Shown here in pieces: positions 19,853 through 27,251 of a stretch of DNA of 63,399 nt. The position numbers and the translations under genes are program-made. The stretch's first letter is position 1. Every line of letters starts with the position of its first letter. The notes beneath the pieces are model-generated. The model had not been told where the DNA came from and searched no databases. It saw only the letters and a list, made by a program, of their open reading frames with translations. Source of the stretch: JAAYCT01 sp964499575 (GTDB lineage Bacteria; Bacillota; Clostridia; Saccharofermentanales; Saccharofermentanaceae); contig CAZCLK010000007.1 in NCBI GenBank assembly GCA_964499575.1, positions 1 to 63,399 of the forward strand. Reading direction: 5' to 3'.

Positions 19853-20116
19853 TCAAACCTCCGCAACATCCTCGGCTGATCCGAACAGGTTCAGTCTGAA
19901 TAACAGCGACTCATCCTCCGGATTGGTGCAGTAGATCTTGGCGCTTACCAATTTACCGCCCTCGATCAGATTAACCAGGCCGGCAATCTGACTCAGCTTG
20001 CTTCTAAGATTGAAGCGGTCATTCTCATCCGTGATCAACATCACGTCACCCTTGCATGTGTCAAGAGCCTTCATAAATGCGTGAATGTCTACGTTGTTCA
20101 GATTAAATGCTTTCAT
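19853..20116 (-). CDS. small conserved-type protein of unknown function (87 aa)
   Basis: An 87-aa protein with the pattern CKGDVMLITDENDRFNL...SKLSQIAGLVNLIEGG followed by an acidic end. It resembles a family of about 80-90 aa in clostridia that is often mislabelled polyA polymerase; I make this link from memory and it is not verified. There is no signal peptide or membrane segment. The gene has an ideal AAAGGAGG site eight bases before the ATG, a TGCTATAAT extended -10 and its own terminator, so it is transcribed alone. Such strong isolated expression signals suggest an abundant small regulator or structural protein, but function is unknown. Confidence 0.75.
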   Translation of the reverse strand: MKAFNLNNVDIHAFMKALDTCKGDVMLITDENDRFNLRSKLSQIAGLVNLIEGGKLVSAKIYCTNPEDESLLFRLNLFGSAEDVAEV

Positions 20117-20199
20117 GCTTCATACCTCCTTTTTTTGTTCGGCCCCAAGGGCCTGTAACGGTGTATATTCAACAGCTGACCGATTGATCAGACAAGATG

Positions 20200-20208
20200 A
20201 TTATAGCA
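20200..20208 (-). promoter_or_regulatory. extended -10 promoter of the 87-aa gene
   Basis: On the minus strand TGCTATAAT forms a perfect extended -10 (TATAAT at 20205 down to 20200). The -35 region is weak, as extended -10 promoters allow. The leader to the ATG at 20116 is about 75 nt and contains the self-complementary GGCCC/GGGCC stretch near 20140-20155. Confidence 0.5.
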
Positions 20209-20261
20209 TGCGAAACGTTTAGATGTGCATATACGTTTGTACATATTACACATATGTGCGC

Positions 20262-20792
20262 CTATGTTCTTGTGCAATATGCACGATTTTTGAGGGAGTT
20301 AGTATTTCGGTAACGCATGACGCGAAAAGTATACCCCTTTACGGATCGGACCGGGTCGGTCCGGTCGACGGAAACCCAGTTCTGCGACATTTCCAGATTC
20401 TCAAAAAAAGAATCCGCTTCAAATTCGGCTTCGATACGAGTCACTATCGCTTCATCACAATAAGGTAAAAGGAGTCTATACACTTCCGCTCCGCCGATGA
20501 CATAGATCACCTCCTCCATATGTCGGTGTAAATACTCTTTCACTTCCGAAAGAGAATGTAAAACCAAAACGCCCTCAATCTCCAGTTCCTGATTTCTGCT
20601 CAACACAATATTTCTTCTGCCCGGAAGCGGCCGGCGACCGGGAAACGTATCCAAAGTCTTTCTTCCGAAAATAACCGTGTTGCCGTAGGTGTATCTTTTA
20701 AAAACATCCTTCTGGTCCTCGGGAAGTGAAACCAGAAGTTGCCCCTTGTTCCCGATGCCCCAGTTTTTATCCACAGCCGCAATCGCAATCAT
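20262..20792 (-). CDS. folA: dihydrofolate reductase
   Basis: DHFR (176 aa) reduces dihydrofolate with NADPH, restoring the tetrahydrofolate spent by ThyA. The Met20-loop motif NWGIGNKGQLLVSLPEDQ is close to family consensus, with the catalytic acidic residue in LPED. GNTVIFGRKT and VIYVIGGAEVYRLLLP bind NADPH. An AAGGAGG precedes the ATG. It starts 18 bases after the thyA stop, forming a thyA-folA pair, the usual metabolic coupling. The C-terminus has a short Asn/Arg-rich tail beyond the fold. Confidence 0.94.
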   Translation of the reverse strand: MIAIAAVDKNWGIGNKGQLLVSLPEDQKDVFKRYTYGNTVIFGRKTLDTFPGRRPLPGRRNIVLSRNQELEIEGVLVLHSLSEVKEYLHRHMEEVIYVIGGAEVYRLLLPYCDEAIVTRIEAEFEADSFFENLEMSQNWVSVDRTDPVRSVKGYTFRVMRYRNTNSLKNRAYCTRT

Positions 20793-20810
20793 AGAAGCCT
20801 CCTTCGAACG

Positions 20811-21641
20811 TCAAACAGCGACGGGGATGCCCGTAATCTTGGGCCCGTGCTGATAGTCAATTAATCGGACATTTTCCGTCGAAAAAGAATAGAAGTCCGT
20901 GACCGTTGGATCGATGATCAATTTCGGAGCAGCGAAATGAGGGCGCTCAATAAGTTCCTCAACGATCGGTATATGCCGGTCATAGATATGGGCATCCGCG
21001 ATCACATGAACGAACTCACCCGGTTCATAGCCGGTACAAGATGCCATCAGATGGACCAGCGTCGCATACTGACACACATTCCATCCGTTCGCGACGAGCA
21101 TATCCTGAGAACGTTGATTCAGTATGGCATTGAGTCGGTTACCGGTCACGTTGAAGGTCATCGAATACGCGCACGGATAAAGATTCATATCAATGAGATC
21201 CGCATGCACGAATATATTTGTTATCATCCTTCTGCTTAACGGGTTATTCTTGAGATCGAAAATCACCCGGTCGACCTGATCGAACATTCCTTCCTTATAC
21301 CGATGCGGTACTCCGAGCTGGTACCCGTAGGCTTTGCCGATCGAGCCGCTCTCATCCGCCCACGCATCCCAGATATGACTTTTCAAATCGCGGACGTTAT
21401 TGGACTTCTTCTGCCATATCCAAAGGAGTTCGTCGAGAGCCGCCGGAAAATTGATGAAGCGCTGGGTGAGGATCGGAAACTCGTCGGACAGATCATAGCG
21501 GTTAACAATGCAAAAACTTTTCATCGTGTACGCATACGTTCCGTCCGGCCAACGCGGCCGCACACGCTCGTTCTCGGTCGAAATGCCTTGGGTGAGGATC
21601 TGTTTACAGTTGGATATAAATAACTCGTCCGCCTTGCTCAT
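20811..21641 (-). CDS. thyA: thymidylate synthase (ThyA type)
   Basis: ThyA (276 aa) methylates dUMP to dTMP using methylenetetrahydrofolate. The nucleophilic Cys is in LYPCAYSMTFNV near residue 157; NQRSQDMLVANGWNVCQYA supplies the dUMP-binding Arg, Ser, Asp and Asn. The chosen ATG at 21641 has GGAGG five bases upstream; a TTG four codons earlier overlaps that site and is unlikely. The sequence diverges from E. coli ThyA in the N-terminal half but keeps the catalytic motifs. First gene of the thyA-folA pair. Confidence 0.93.
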   Translation of the reverse strand: MSKADELFISNCKQILTQGISTENERVRPRWPDGTYAYTMKSFCIVNRYDLSDEFPILTQRFINFPAALDELLWIWQKKSNNVRDLKSHIWDAWADESGSIGKAYGYQLGVPHRYKEGMFDQVDRVIFDLKNNPLSRRMITNIFVHADLIDMNLYPCAYSMTFNVTGNRLNAILNQRSQDMLVANGWNVCQYATLVHLMASCTGYEPGEFVHVIADAHIYDRHIPIVEELIERPHFAAPKLIIDPTVTDFYSFSTENVRLIDYQHGPKITGIPVAV

Positions 21642-21708
21642 ATGGGCCTCCAAATCGTGTTAACGATACTACTCACAATTTTAACACATGACGGCGGGGT
21701 ATTTCAGG

Positions 21709-22398
21709 CTACTTACGGTATCGGTCAAGGTACCGGATTTTATTCTTCCACTTCGCGCGATTGACTTTTCTCTGAATACAAGCCTTGATCCCTTTGTACA
21801 TCGATCCACCGAAAAACAGAAGAACATTGAGGAGGGAAACAAAAATTGCCACCTTCACCGGCCAATTCGAGAGAATAATCATCAAAACATAAAATCCTGC
21901 ATTGATCATCGCCAGATATTTAATCTTGACCGGAATTAAAAAGAACAGCCGCAGCTCAAAATTCGGGTTGATGAGCGCAAAGGCGAAGAAAATCGACATG
22001 TTCAAATAAATATTCGTCGTCGCTCCGAGTATGAACCCGCCGGCGATCGTAAAGAGTACTCCGCTGAAGTAGAATAGATTGAATTTGAGTATTCCCCAAA
22101 AGGACTCCAGAAATTTCCCCATTATCCAATAAAGGTATAACGCGAAAATAATAAATATCGGATCATAATTCGGAGGCAAAATAATAAAAGACACAATCCG
22201 CCAAACTTCACCGGCGAATATCTTGTCCCGATCGAAAATGAAGAGCTCGATCAGCCCCGGACGATTTGCCATCGCAAAGACAAAATCCAGAACAAAGAGC
22301 GTTCCCATGGCCAGAACGATGCTCTGCATCAGGTTGGGAATGCCTTTGTTGGCATTCTTATAAACGAATCGATAGTAGCGTTTCTTCAGTTCGCCCAT
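21709..22398 (-). CDS. rhomboid-like membrane protein, probably not a protease
   Basis: A 229-aa protein with six hydrophobic segments and the rhomboid layout: a first helix, a loop with GEVWRIVSFIILPP (compare the rhomboid WR motif), then a helix bundle and a basic C-terminal tail. The catalytic GxSG and His are not visible; the corresponding helix reads YLNMSIFFAFAL. It therefore looks like an inactive rhomboid relative (Derlin-like), as found in several clostridia. Role unknown. The gene stands alone between tRNA-Pro and thyA. Confidence 0.65.
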   Translation of the reverse strand: MGELKKRYYRFVYKNANKGIPNLMQSIVLAMGTLFVLDFVFAMANRPGLIELFIFDRDKIFAGEVWRIVSFIILPPNYDPIFIIFALYLYWIMGKFLESFWGILKFNLFYFSGVLFTIAGGFILGATTNIYLNMSIFFAFALINPNFELRLFFLIPVKIKYLAMINAGFYVLMIILSNWPVKVAIFVSLLNVLLFFGGSMYKGIKACIQRKVNRAKWKNKIRYLDRYRK

Positions 22399-22415
22399 AA
22401 CGCCCTTTCCCGATG

Positions 22416-22462
22416 GAAAACGAAAACCCCATGGCTATGATAACGGTATCACAGTCATGGGG
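22416..22462 (-). terminator. rho-independent terminator of tRNA-Pro
   Basis: On the minus strand a long hairpin, CCCCATGACT...AGCCATGGGG with an inner TGATA/TATCA stem (22427-22462), is followed by TTTTCGTTTTCC. It begins four bases after the encoded CCA of the tRNA, so the tRNA is a single-gene unit. Confidence 0.8.
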
Positions 22463-22466
22463 CTCC

Positions 22467-22542
22467 TGGTCGGAGTGAGAAGACTTGAACTTCCGGCCTC
22501 TTGGTCCCGAACCAAGCGCTCTACCACCTGAGCCACACCCCG
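22467..22542 (-). tRNA. tRNA-Pro (anticodon CGG)
   Basis: A 76-nt cloverleaf on the minus strand. The acceptor CGGGGTG pairs with CACTCCG (one G-U), the D-arm is GCTC...GAGC, the anticodon arm CTTGG-TTCGGGA-CCAAG reads CGG, and the T-arm is GGAAG-TTCAAGT-CTTCT. CCA is encoded. It decodes CCG. A terminator follows directly. Confidence 0.95.
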
Positions 22543-22612
22543 GAACGATGTTTCCAATCGTTGACCAATAGGATTTTACTCGTTAACGGGCGAACTGTCA
22601 ACGCGCGTTTTG

Positions 22613-24415
22613 TTACGGTTGACGATCAATTTTTTTGTTGCGGATCTCATCCAGAAGTTTCTCGCTGAGCGCTTCGATCCGCATGCTTCCGAGGTCGCCC
22701 TCAAAGCGCGAACGAACCGATAGAGTGCCCTCTTCGACCTCTTTGTCGCCGATAATCAGCATGTACGGAGTCTTTTCGAGCTGAGCCTGACGGATCTTCT
22801 TCCCGATCTTCTCGTCGTGACCGTCCACCTCGACTCTGATCCCGAGTTTTCTTAAGTCTTCCGCCACTTGCTTCGCGGCGTCCAGATGCTTATCGGAAAT
22901 CGGCAGAACGCGGGCCTGTTCGGGCGCGATCCATAACGGAAGAGCACCGGCGTACTTTTCGAGCAGAAGGGCGAGCGTCCGTTCGTAGCACCCGATCGAT
23001 GTCCGGTGGATGATGTACGGGTTCTTCTTCAGCCCGTCGTTATCCGTGTATTCCATGCCGAAAAGTTTGCCCTGCTGAAAATCGATCTGAATCGTGATGA
23101 GGGTATCTTCCTTGCCCCAGACGTTTTTGATTTGAACATCGAGTTTCGGTCCGTAGAACGCCGCTTCGCCGTCGGCTTCCCGATACTTCAACCCGAGGTC
23201 ATTCAATATCCCGCGCATGGTGTCCTGCACCGCCTCCCACTCCTCGGCGGTTCCGACATATTTCTCCTTGTTGTTGATGTCCCATTTTGAAAACCGGTAG
23301 CTGACATCCTCCGCGAGACCGACGGATTCAAGCATGTAGTTTGCAAGGTCGAGTGCACCCTTGAACTCGGGTTCAAGTTGCTCCGGTGTACACATGAGGT
23401 GCCCCTCGGAAATCGTGAACTGACGCAAACGAATCAAGCCGTGCATTTCTCCCGAGGTCTCGTTTCTGAACAGTGTCGAAGTCTCGGCATATCGAATCGG
23501 CAGATCCCGATAGCTTCTGGATTCATTCAAATACGCATGGTATTGAAACGGACAGGTCATCGGCCGCAGCGCGTAAATTTCGGAGTCATCCGCATCCGGA
23601 CTTCCGCTCTCCAATGCGGATGTATCGCCCATAAGGAACATCCCGTCGCGATAATGGTACCAGTGGCCGGAGATCTTATACAAATCCGACTTGGCCATGA
23701 ACGGTGTGCGGGTATATTGATAACCCCTCTTTGTCTCTTCATCCTCCACGAAGCGGATGAGTGTCTGAAGAACCCGGGTCCCCTTCGGAAGAATGATCGG
23801 AAGCCCCTGTCCGACACATTCTGCTGTCGTGAAATACTTGAGTTCCCGACCGATTTTATTATGGTCTCTTTTCTTGGCTTCCTCGATACGGTCGAGGTGC
23901 TCCTTAAGCATTCCTTTATCCGGAAAACTGGTGCCGTAGATTCGCTGGAGCATCTTGTTCTTCTCGCTCCCGCGCCAATACGCGCCGGCGACCATCGTCA
24001 ATTTATAAGCCTTCACTTCCCCCGTACTTTCAAGGTGCGGACCTGCGCACAGATCGGTAAAATCGCCCTGACGATAAAATGAAATCGTCGCGTCCTCGGG
24101 AAGATCGTCAATCAGTTCAACCTTATATATCTCGCCTTGATCCGCCATTAATTTTCTCGCTTCGGCGCGCGGCAGTTCAAATCGCTCGATCGGCAGATTC
24201 TCGCGAATGATTGTCTTCATCATGTCCTCGATTTTATCCAAATCTTCCTTGTTGAAGGTTCCTTCACGATCGAAGTCATAGTAAAAGCCGTCCTCGATGG
24301 CCGGCCCGATGGCAAGTTTGGTCTCCGGCCACAGCCTCTTGACCGCGTGTGCCATAATATGCGAACTGGAGTGTCGATACTGTGCCCTGCCTTGTTCCGT
24401 CTCAAAATCAAACAT
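22613..24415 (-). CDS. thrS: threonyl-tRNA synthetase lacking the TGS domain
   Basis: ThrS (600 aa) charges tRNA-Thr. The N2 editing domain starts at once (RHSSSHIMAHAVKRLWP, with the HxxxH metal motif), followed by the SAD signature YRQGDFTDLCAGPHL. The catalytic core has motif 2 with YAETSTLFRNE and GLIRLRQFT and motif 3 IIHRTSIGCYERTLALLLE; the anticodon domain ends the protein. Usual enzymes are about 640 aa with an N-terminal TGS domain, absent here. The ATG at 24415 has GGGAGG upstream; the longer frame runs back through the T-box leader and is not coding. Confidence 0.95.
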   Translation of the reverse strand: MFDFETEQGRAQYRHSSSHIMAHAVKRLWPETKLAIGPAIEDGFYYDFDREGTFNKEDLDKIEDMMKTIIRENLPIERFELPRAEARKLMADQGEIYKVELIDDLPEDATISFYRQGDFTDLCAGPHLESTGEVKAYKLTMVAGAYWRGSEKNKMLQRIYGTSFPDKGMLKEHLDRIEEAKKRDHNKIGRELKYFTTAECVGQGLPIILPKGTRVLQTLIRFVEDEETKRGYQYTRTPFMAKSDLYKISGHWYHYRDGMFLMGDTSALESGSPDADDSEIYALRPMTCPFQYHAYLNESRSYRDLPIRYAETSTLFRNETSGEMHGLIRLRQFTISEGHLMCTPEQLEPEFKGALDLANYMLESVGLAEDVSYRFSKWDINNKEKYVGTAEEWEAVQDTMRGILNDLGLKYREADGEAAFYGPKLDVQIKNVWGKEDTLITIQIDFQQGKLFGMEYTDNDGLKKNPYIIHRTSIGCYERTLALLLEKYAGALPLWIAPEQARVLPISDKHLDAAKQVAEDLRKLGIRVEVDGHDEKIGKKIRQAQLEKTPYMLIIGDKEVEEGTLSVRSRFEGDLGSMRIEALSEKLLDEIRNKKIDRQP

Positions 24416-24693
24416 AATAACCTCCCGTAAACAAATAAAAAAACCACACGATCCAATCCCTCTTCGGGGTGCTGGTCGCACGGTTCCACCCAAATTGCGC
24501 TCCTCGGAGCGCCTCTTCATCGTGACGGTAACGCAGTCGGCGTCCTGGGATATTGGCGGTGATGGCGCGTTCTCCCGGAGACTCAAGGGGGGTACACTCG
24601 AAAATTGGATTACGGAAGACTTACAGCCCGGGGTCTTCCTTCTCTGGTAATCCGCACGATCGGTGCGTGTCCCTTTCACGGTCTTTATCTATG
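24416..24693 (-). promoter_or_regulatory. T-box riboswitch leader of thrS
   Basis: A leader of about 278 nt on the minus strand. The T-box sequence TGGGTGGAACCGTGCG (24477-24492) matches the consensus. Upstream, stem I shows the AGAGA motif and GGCTGtAAG distal loop inside the hairpin GGATTAC...GTAATCC (about 24601-24655). A perfect GCGCTCC/GGAGCGC hairpin is at 24497-24512. A terminator (24442-24485) whose 5' arm overlaps the T-box ends in a U-run. Uncharged tRNA-Thr should stabilise the antiterminator. ACC at 24591-24593 is a candidate specifier codon, not proven. Confidence 0.9.
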
Positions 24694-24699
24694 GAGGTC

Positions 24700-24728
24700 A
24701 GTTTACTCCATAAAAACAGCAAATGCAA
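24700..24728 (-). promoter_or_regulatory. promoter of the thrS T-box transcript
   Basis: TTGCAT (-35, 24723-24728) and TAAACT (-10, 24700-24705) are separated by 17 bp on the minus strand. The predicted start near 24693 fits the beginning of the T-box leader. Confidence 0.5.
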
Positions 24729-24773
24729 GTTGCATCCAGACTTAAATGAACCCGTTGGGCAAACACAGGATAA

Positions 24774-25529
24774 TCACACTTCAATCATGTCCTTAATGGC
24801 GTCAAATCGGCCCTGTTTGATGCCCGGAACCTTCATGATATCCTCGATTTTCACGAATGCCCCGTTGTCTGTCCTGTATCGAATGATCGCGGAAGCCGTC
24901 ACTTCGCCGATTCCGGAAAGCTTCATCAACTCGGTCTCATCCGCCGTATTTATATTAATCTTGAGCGATTCTGTCCCCTCCGGCGAAGAAGATCTCTCTT
25001 CGGCTTCAGTCTCGCCCCAAACATAATCATTCTCTCCGGCACGAACGAATCCGGGGATCTGACCGGGAGAAGCGGTCTGCTTCCCGTCCTTCATATCCTC
25101 TGTGGAAGGAATAAAAATCGAGACGGGCGCGGTCAACTTCATCACCAAATTGATATGATCGGCAGCGGCATCCTGTTGAAGACCCCCCGCACGATCGATC
25201 AATTCGAAGAGAAATGTATTGACCTCAACATAATACACACCCGGAGTCTCTACTGAGCCGCACAGGTAGATCGGTATCGGTTCCGGTCGGGTCTCTTCAG
25301 GGATCGCGGTTGCACCCGAATCGGGCGTTTCCGCGGTTGATAACGGGACCGTCGTCTCTTTTACATACGTGCTTTCCCCGATAAGAGAAGCCGGTGATGA
25401 CGAATCGTCATTGTGGTAAACGACTGCGGGAGGCGCCCGATACTCATAATACATACGTGCGCCGCACGCCAATAATCCGACGGCGGCGGTGATCAGAATT
25501 CCGAATTTTCTCTTCTTCGATGAATCCAT
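24774..25529 (-). CDS. comEA: ComEA-like protein (SLBB and helix-hairpin-helix)
   Basis: A 251-aa protein anchored by one N-terminal membrane segment (residues 8-25). A Thr/Ser/Pro-rich linker leads to an SLBB domain (IPIYLCGSVETPGVYYV, about 88-145), then an acidic linker and a C-terminal double helix-hairpin-helix (ININTADETELMKLSGIGEVTASAII, about 190-250). ComEA binds double-stranded DNA at the cell surface for uptake in competent Gram-positives. No comEB/comEC lies next to it. Together with dprA and comM it indicates at least vestigial competence. It has its own unit after the terminator at 25574-25598. Confidence 0.88.
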   Translation of the reverse strand: MDSSKKRKFGILITAAVGLLACGARMYYEYRAPPAVVYHNDDSSSPASLIGESTYVKETTVPLSTAETPDSGATAIPEETRPEPIPIYLCGSVETPGVYYVEVNTFLFELIDRAGGLQQDAAADHINLVMKLTAPVSIFIPSTEDMKDGKQTASPGQIPGFVRAGENDYVWGETEAEERSSSPEGTESLKININTADETELMKLSGIGEVTASAIIRYRTDNGAFVKIEDIMKVPGIKQGRFDAIKDMIEV

Positions 25530-25573
25530 ATCCGCTTACTACTCCTGCCGTTAATGTAGCAGAAGCAACGCGG

Positions 25574-25598
25574 TAAAAATTGTCGAAGAATCGACAAT
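25574..25598 (-). terminator. rho-independent terminator of the pur-nadD operon
   Basis: On the minus strand a perfect 8-bp stem ATTGTCGA/TCGACAAT with a TTCT loop (25579-25598) is followed by a U-run (25574-25578). It lies about 75 bases after the RsfS stop and before comEA. Confidence 0.75.
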
Positions 25599-25670
25599 CA
25601 ATCACTAATCCTTCAAGACACAATGACGTCGATGGGGACTCATTACAGAGCCGACGGACTGAACCGTAAA

Positions 25671-26048
25671 TCAGGACTGATCCGGGGCTTCGGATGGTTC
25701 TTCTGCGAGCGTGGGGTCCGCCGGACGCGTTTCCCAAAGCTTTTCGAGGCTGTAATTCGCGCGTTCTTCGGGATGAAACAGATGAACGACAACATCCTTA
25801 TAGTCAAGCAAAACCCACCGGGCTGTGGACATCCCTTCGATGCGATCCGGATTGATCTGAAGTTCATCTTTTAAAACAAACGCAACCTCGTCGGCAAGAG
25901 CCTTGACGTGTGTCGTCGAGGAACCGCTTGCGATCACAAAGTAGTCGGCGATGATCGTCTTCTGAGCGACCGGGATAATTTCGACGTCAACGGCTTTTTT
26001 TCCGGACAGGACCTCGGCAATTTTTTCGCTTGTTGTTTTTGAATTCAT
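25671..26048 (-). CDS. rsfS: RsfS internal translation unit (alternative start)
   Basis: Within the fusion frame an ATG at 26048 follows AAGGAGG by five bases and would give a free 125-aa RsfS, the normal length. RsfS binds ribosomal protein L14 and blocks subunit joining under starvation. The ribosome-binding site encodes Lys-Glu-Glu-Arg of the linker. I list it separately because both the fusion and free RsfS may be made. Confidence 0.6.
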   Translation of the reverse strand: MNSKTTSEKIAEVLSGKKAVDVEIIPVAQKTIIADYFVIASGSSTTHVKALADEVAFVLKDELQINPDRIEGMSTARWVLLDYKDVVVHLFHPEERANYSLEKLWETRPADPTLAEEPSEAPDQS

Positions 26049-27251
26049 TCTTTCCTCCTTAGTATTCGCGGATTTCTTCTGATGCAACAATTCAGTCAGC
26101 GCCATGGCGGAATTTCTGTGAAAAGGTAATCCTTTTCGTGAAAGAGAGTCGCTTACCGCTTTCAAACATTCAATCATCGCGGCATCCAGATCCGTTTCGA
26201 CGAGCCTTCGGATCTCCAGTAAATCGTCGAACTTTCGAGCCGGTTCCAGTTTATCCGCGAGATACACGATCTTGTCAATCCCGGTCATGTGCTCTCTTCC
26301 GGTCGTATGATATCCGATGGCCTTAATGATGTCGTCTTCACGGATATTATACCGTGTCTGAACGTATTGGGCACCAGCCGGTGCGTGAAGCATCTCGATA
26401 ATCGGATACTCTCGCCCTTCCTCTCCGGCCATTTCCAGCATCTCGTTTTCCGGAAGTTCCTTGGCGCAATCGTGAAGAAGCCCCGCAATCGCCGCTTTAT
26501 CGGGGTCCTCGCCGAATCGGATCGCGTAACGGACGGCCAGGATCGCAGTGTTCAGGCTGTGCAGGAGGCGCTTTTCGGAGATTTCGGCAAAAAGGATTCT
26601 ACTGTAGTCGCAGAGCAACGTATACGTTTCATCGCCGATTCGATCGAGCGGCCGGTCGGTCGGGTACAGGTCATGGGTGCGGATAAATTCCTCAACGACT
26701 TCCGGGACCTGCGAATAATCGCGGGATCTTCGGATGTCGCCCGACGAGACATCCACCGGGTTGATCTGAAAAAAGACGACCTGACCGCCGAATCGATCCG
26801 TGATCTCCGAAGCCTTTTGACGCATCTTCTCATTACGGAATCCCGGGCGTTCGGCGACCATGAGGGTCGCTGTTTCGAGTATCTCCCCCGGTTTATACCA
26901 CTTTTCGAACTCGAAAAGAACATCCGCTCCGCAAATCAAATACATCTTGTCTTCCGGTCCGATCTTCTCCGATTCGATGATTGAGCGCAATGTGTCGATG
27001 GTATAGGATGTTTCCCGGCTCAGCAATTCCACCGGAGACACAGAACACTCTGGAAAGCCCTTGAGCGCTCTTCGGGTCATGAAAAAACGATACGGAGCCA
27101 AGGTCAGGTTTCTTCTGTTCTTAAGGACCGGAAGGCCGGTTGGAATAACCGTCAATCTATGTATATATCCGCTCGCCAGTGCGCCCCGGATGACTTCGAT
27201 GTGTCCGTTATGTAAAGGATCAAATGCTCCGCCGTAAATTCCGTAGTTCAA
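25671..27251 (-). CDS. NadD-YqeK-RsfS three-domain fusion
   Basis: A single 526-aa frame holds three proteins normally separate. Residues 1-200 are nicotinate-nucleotide adenylyltransferase NadD (GGAFDPLHNGHIEVI at 8, DVSSGDIRRSR near 168). Residues 205-395 are an HD-domain YqeK, a diadenosine-tetraphosphate hydrolase family (LLHDCAKELP, YHTTGREHMT). Residues 402-526 are ribosomal silencing factor RsfS (ADYFVIASGSSTTHVKALAD). An intact AAGGAGG and ATG for RsfS sit inside the frame (26048), and a TAA lies one base out of frame just before that site. It overlaps purD by ATGA. Either a true fusion, or a one-base indel or assembly error joined two genes. Confidence 0.85.
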   Translation of the reverse strand: MNYGIYGGAFDPLHNGHIEVIRGALASGYIHRLTVIPTGLPVLKNRRNLTLAPYRFFMTRRALKGFPECSVSPVELLSRETSYTIDTLRSIIESEKIGPEDKMYLICGADVLFEFEKWYKPGEILETATLMVAERPGFRNEKMRQKASEITDRFGGQVVFFQINPVDVSSGDIRRSRDYSQVPEVVEEFIRTHDLYPTDRPLDRIGDETYTLLCDYSRILFAEISEKRLLHSLNTAILAVRYAIRFGEDPDKAAIAGLLHDCAKELPENEMLEMAGEEGREYPIIEMLHAPAGAQYVQTRYNIREDDIIKAIGYHTTGREHMTGIDKIVYLADKLEPARKFDDLLEIRRLVETDLDAAMIECLKAVSDSLSRKGLPFHRNSAMALTELLHQKKSANTKEERMNSKTTSEKIAEVLSGKKAVDVEIIPVAQKTIIADYFVIASGSSTTHVKALADEVAFVLKDELQINPDRIEGMSTARWVLLDYKDVVVHLFHPEERANYSLEKLWETRPADPTLAEEPSEAPDQS

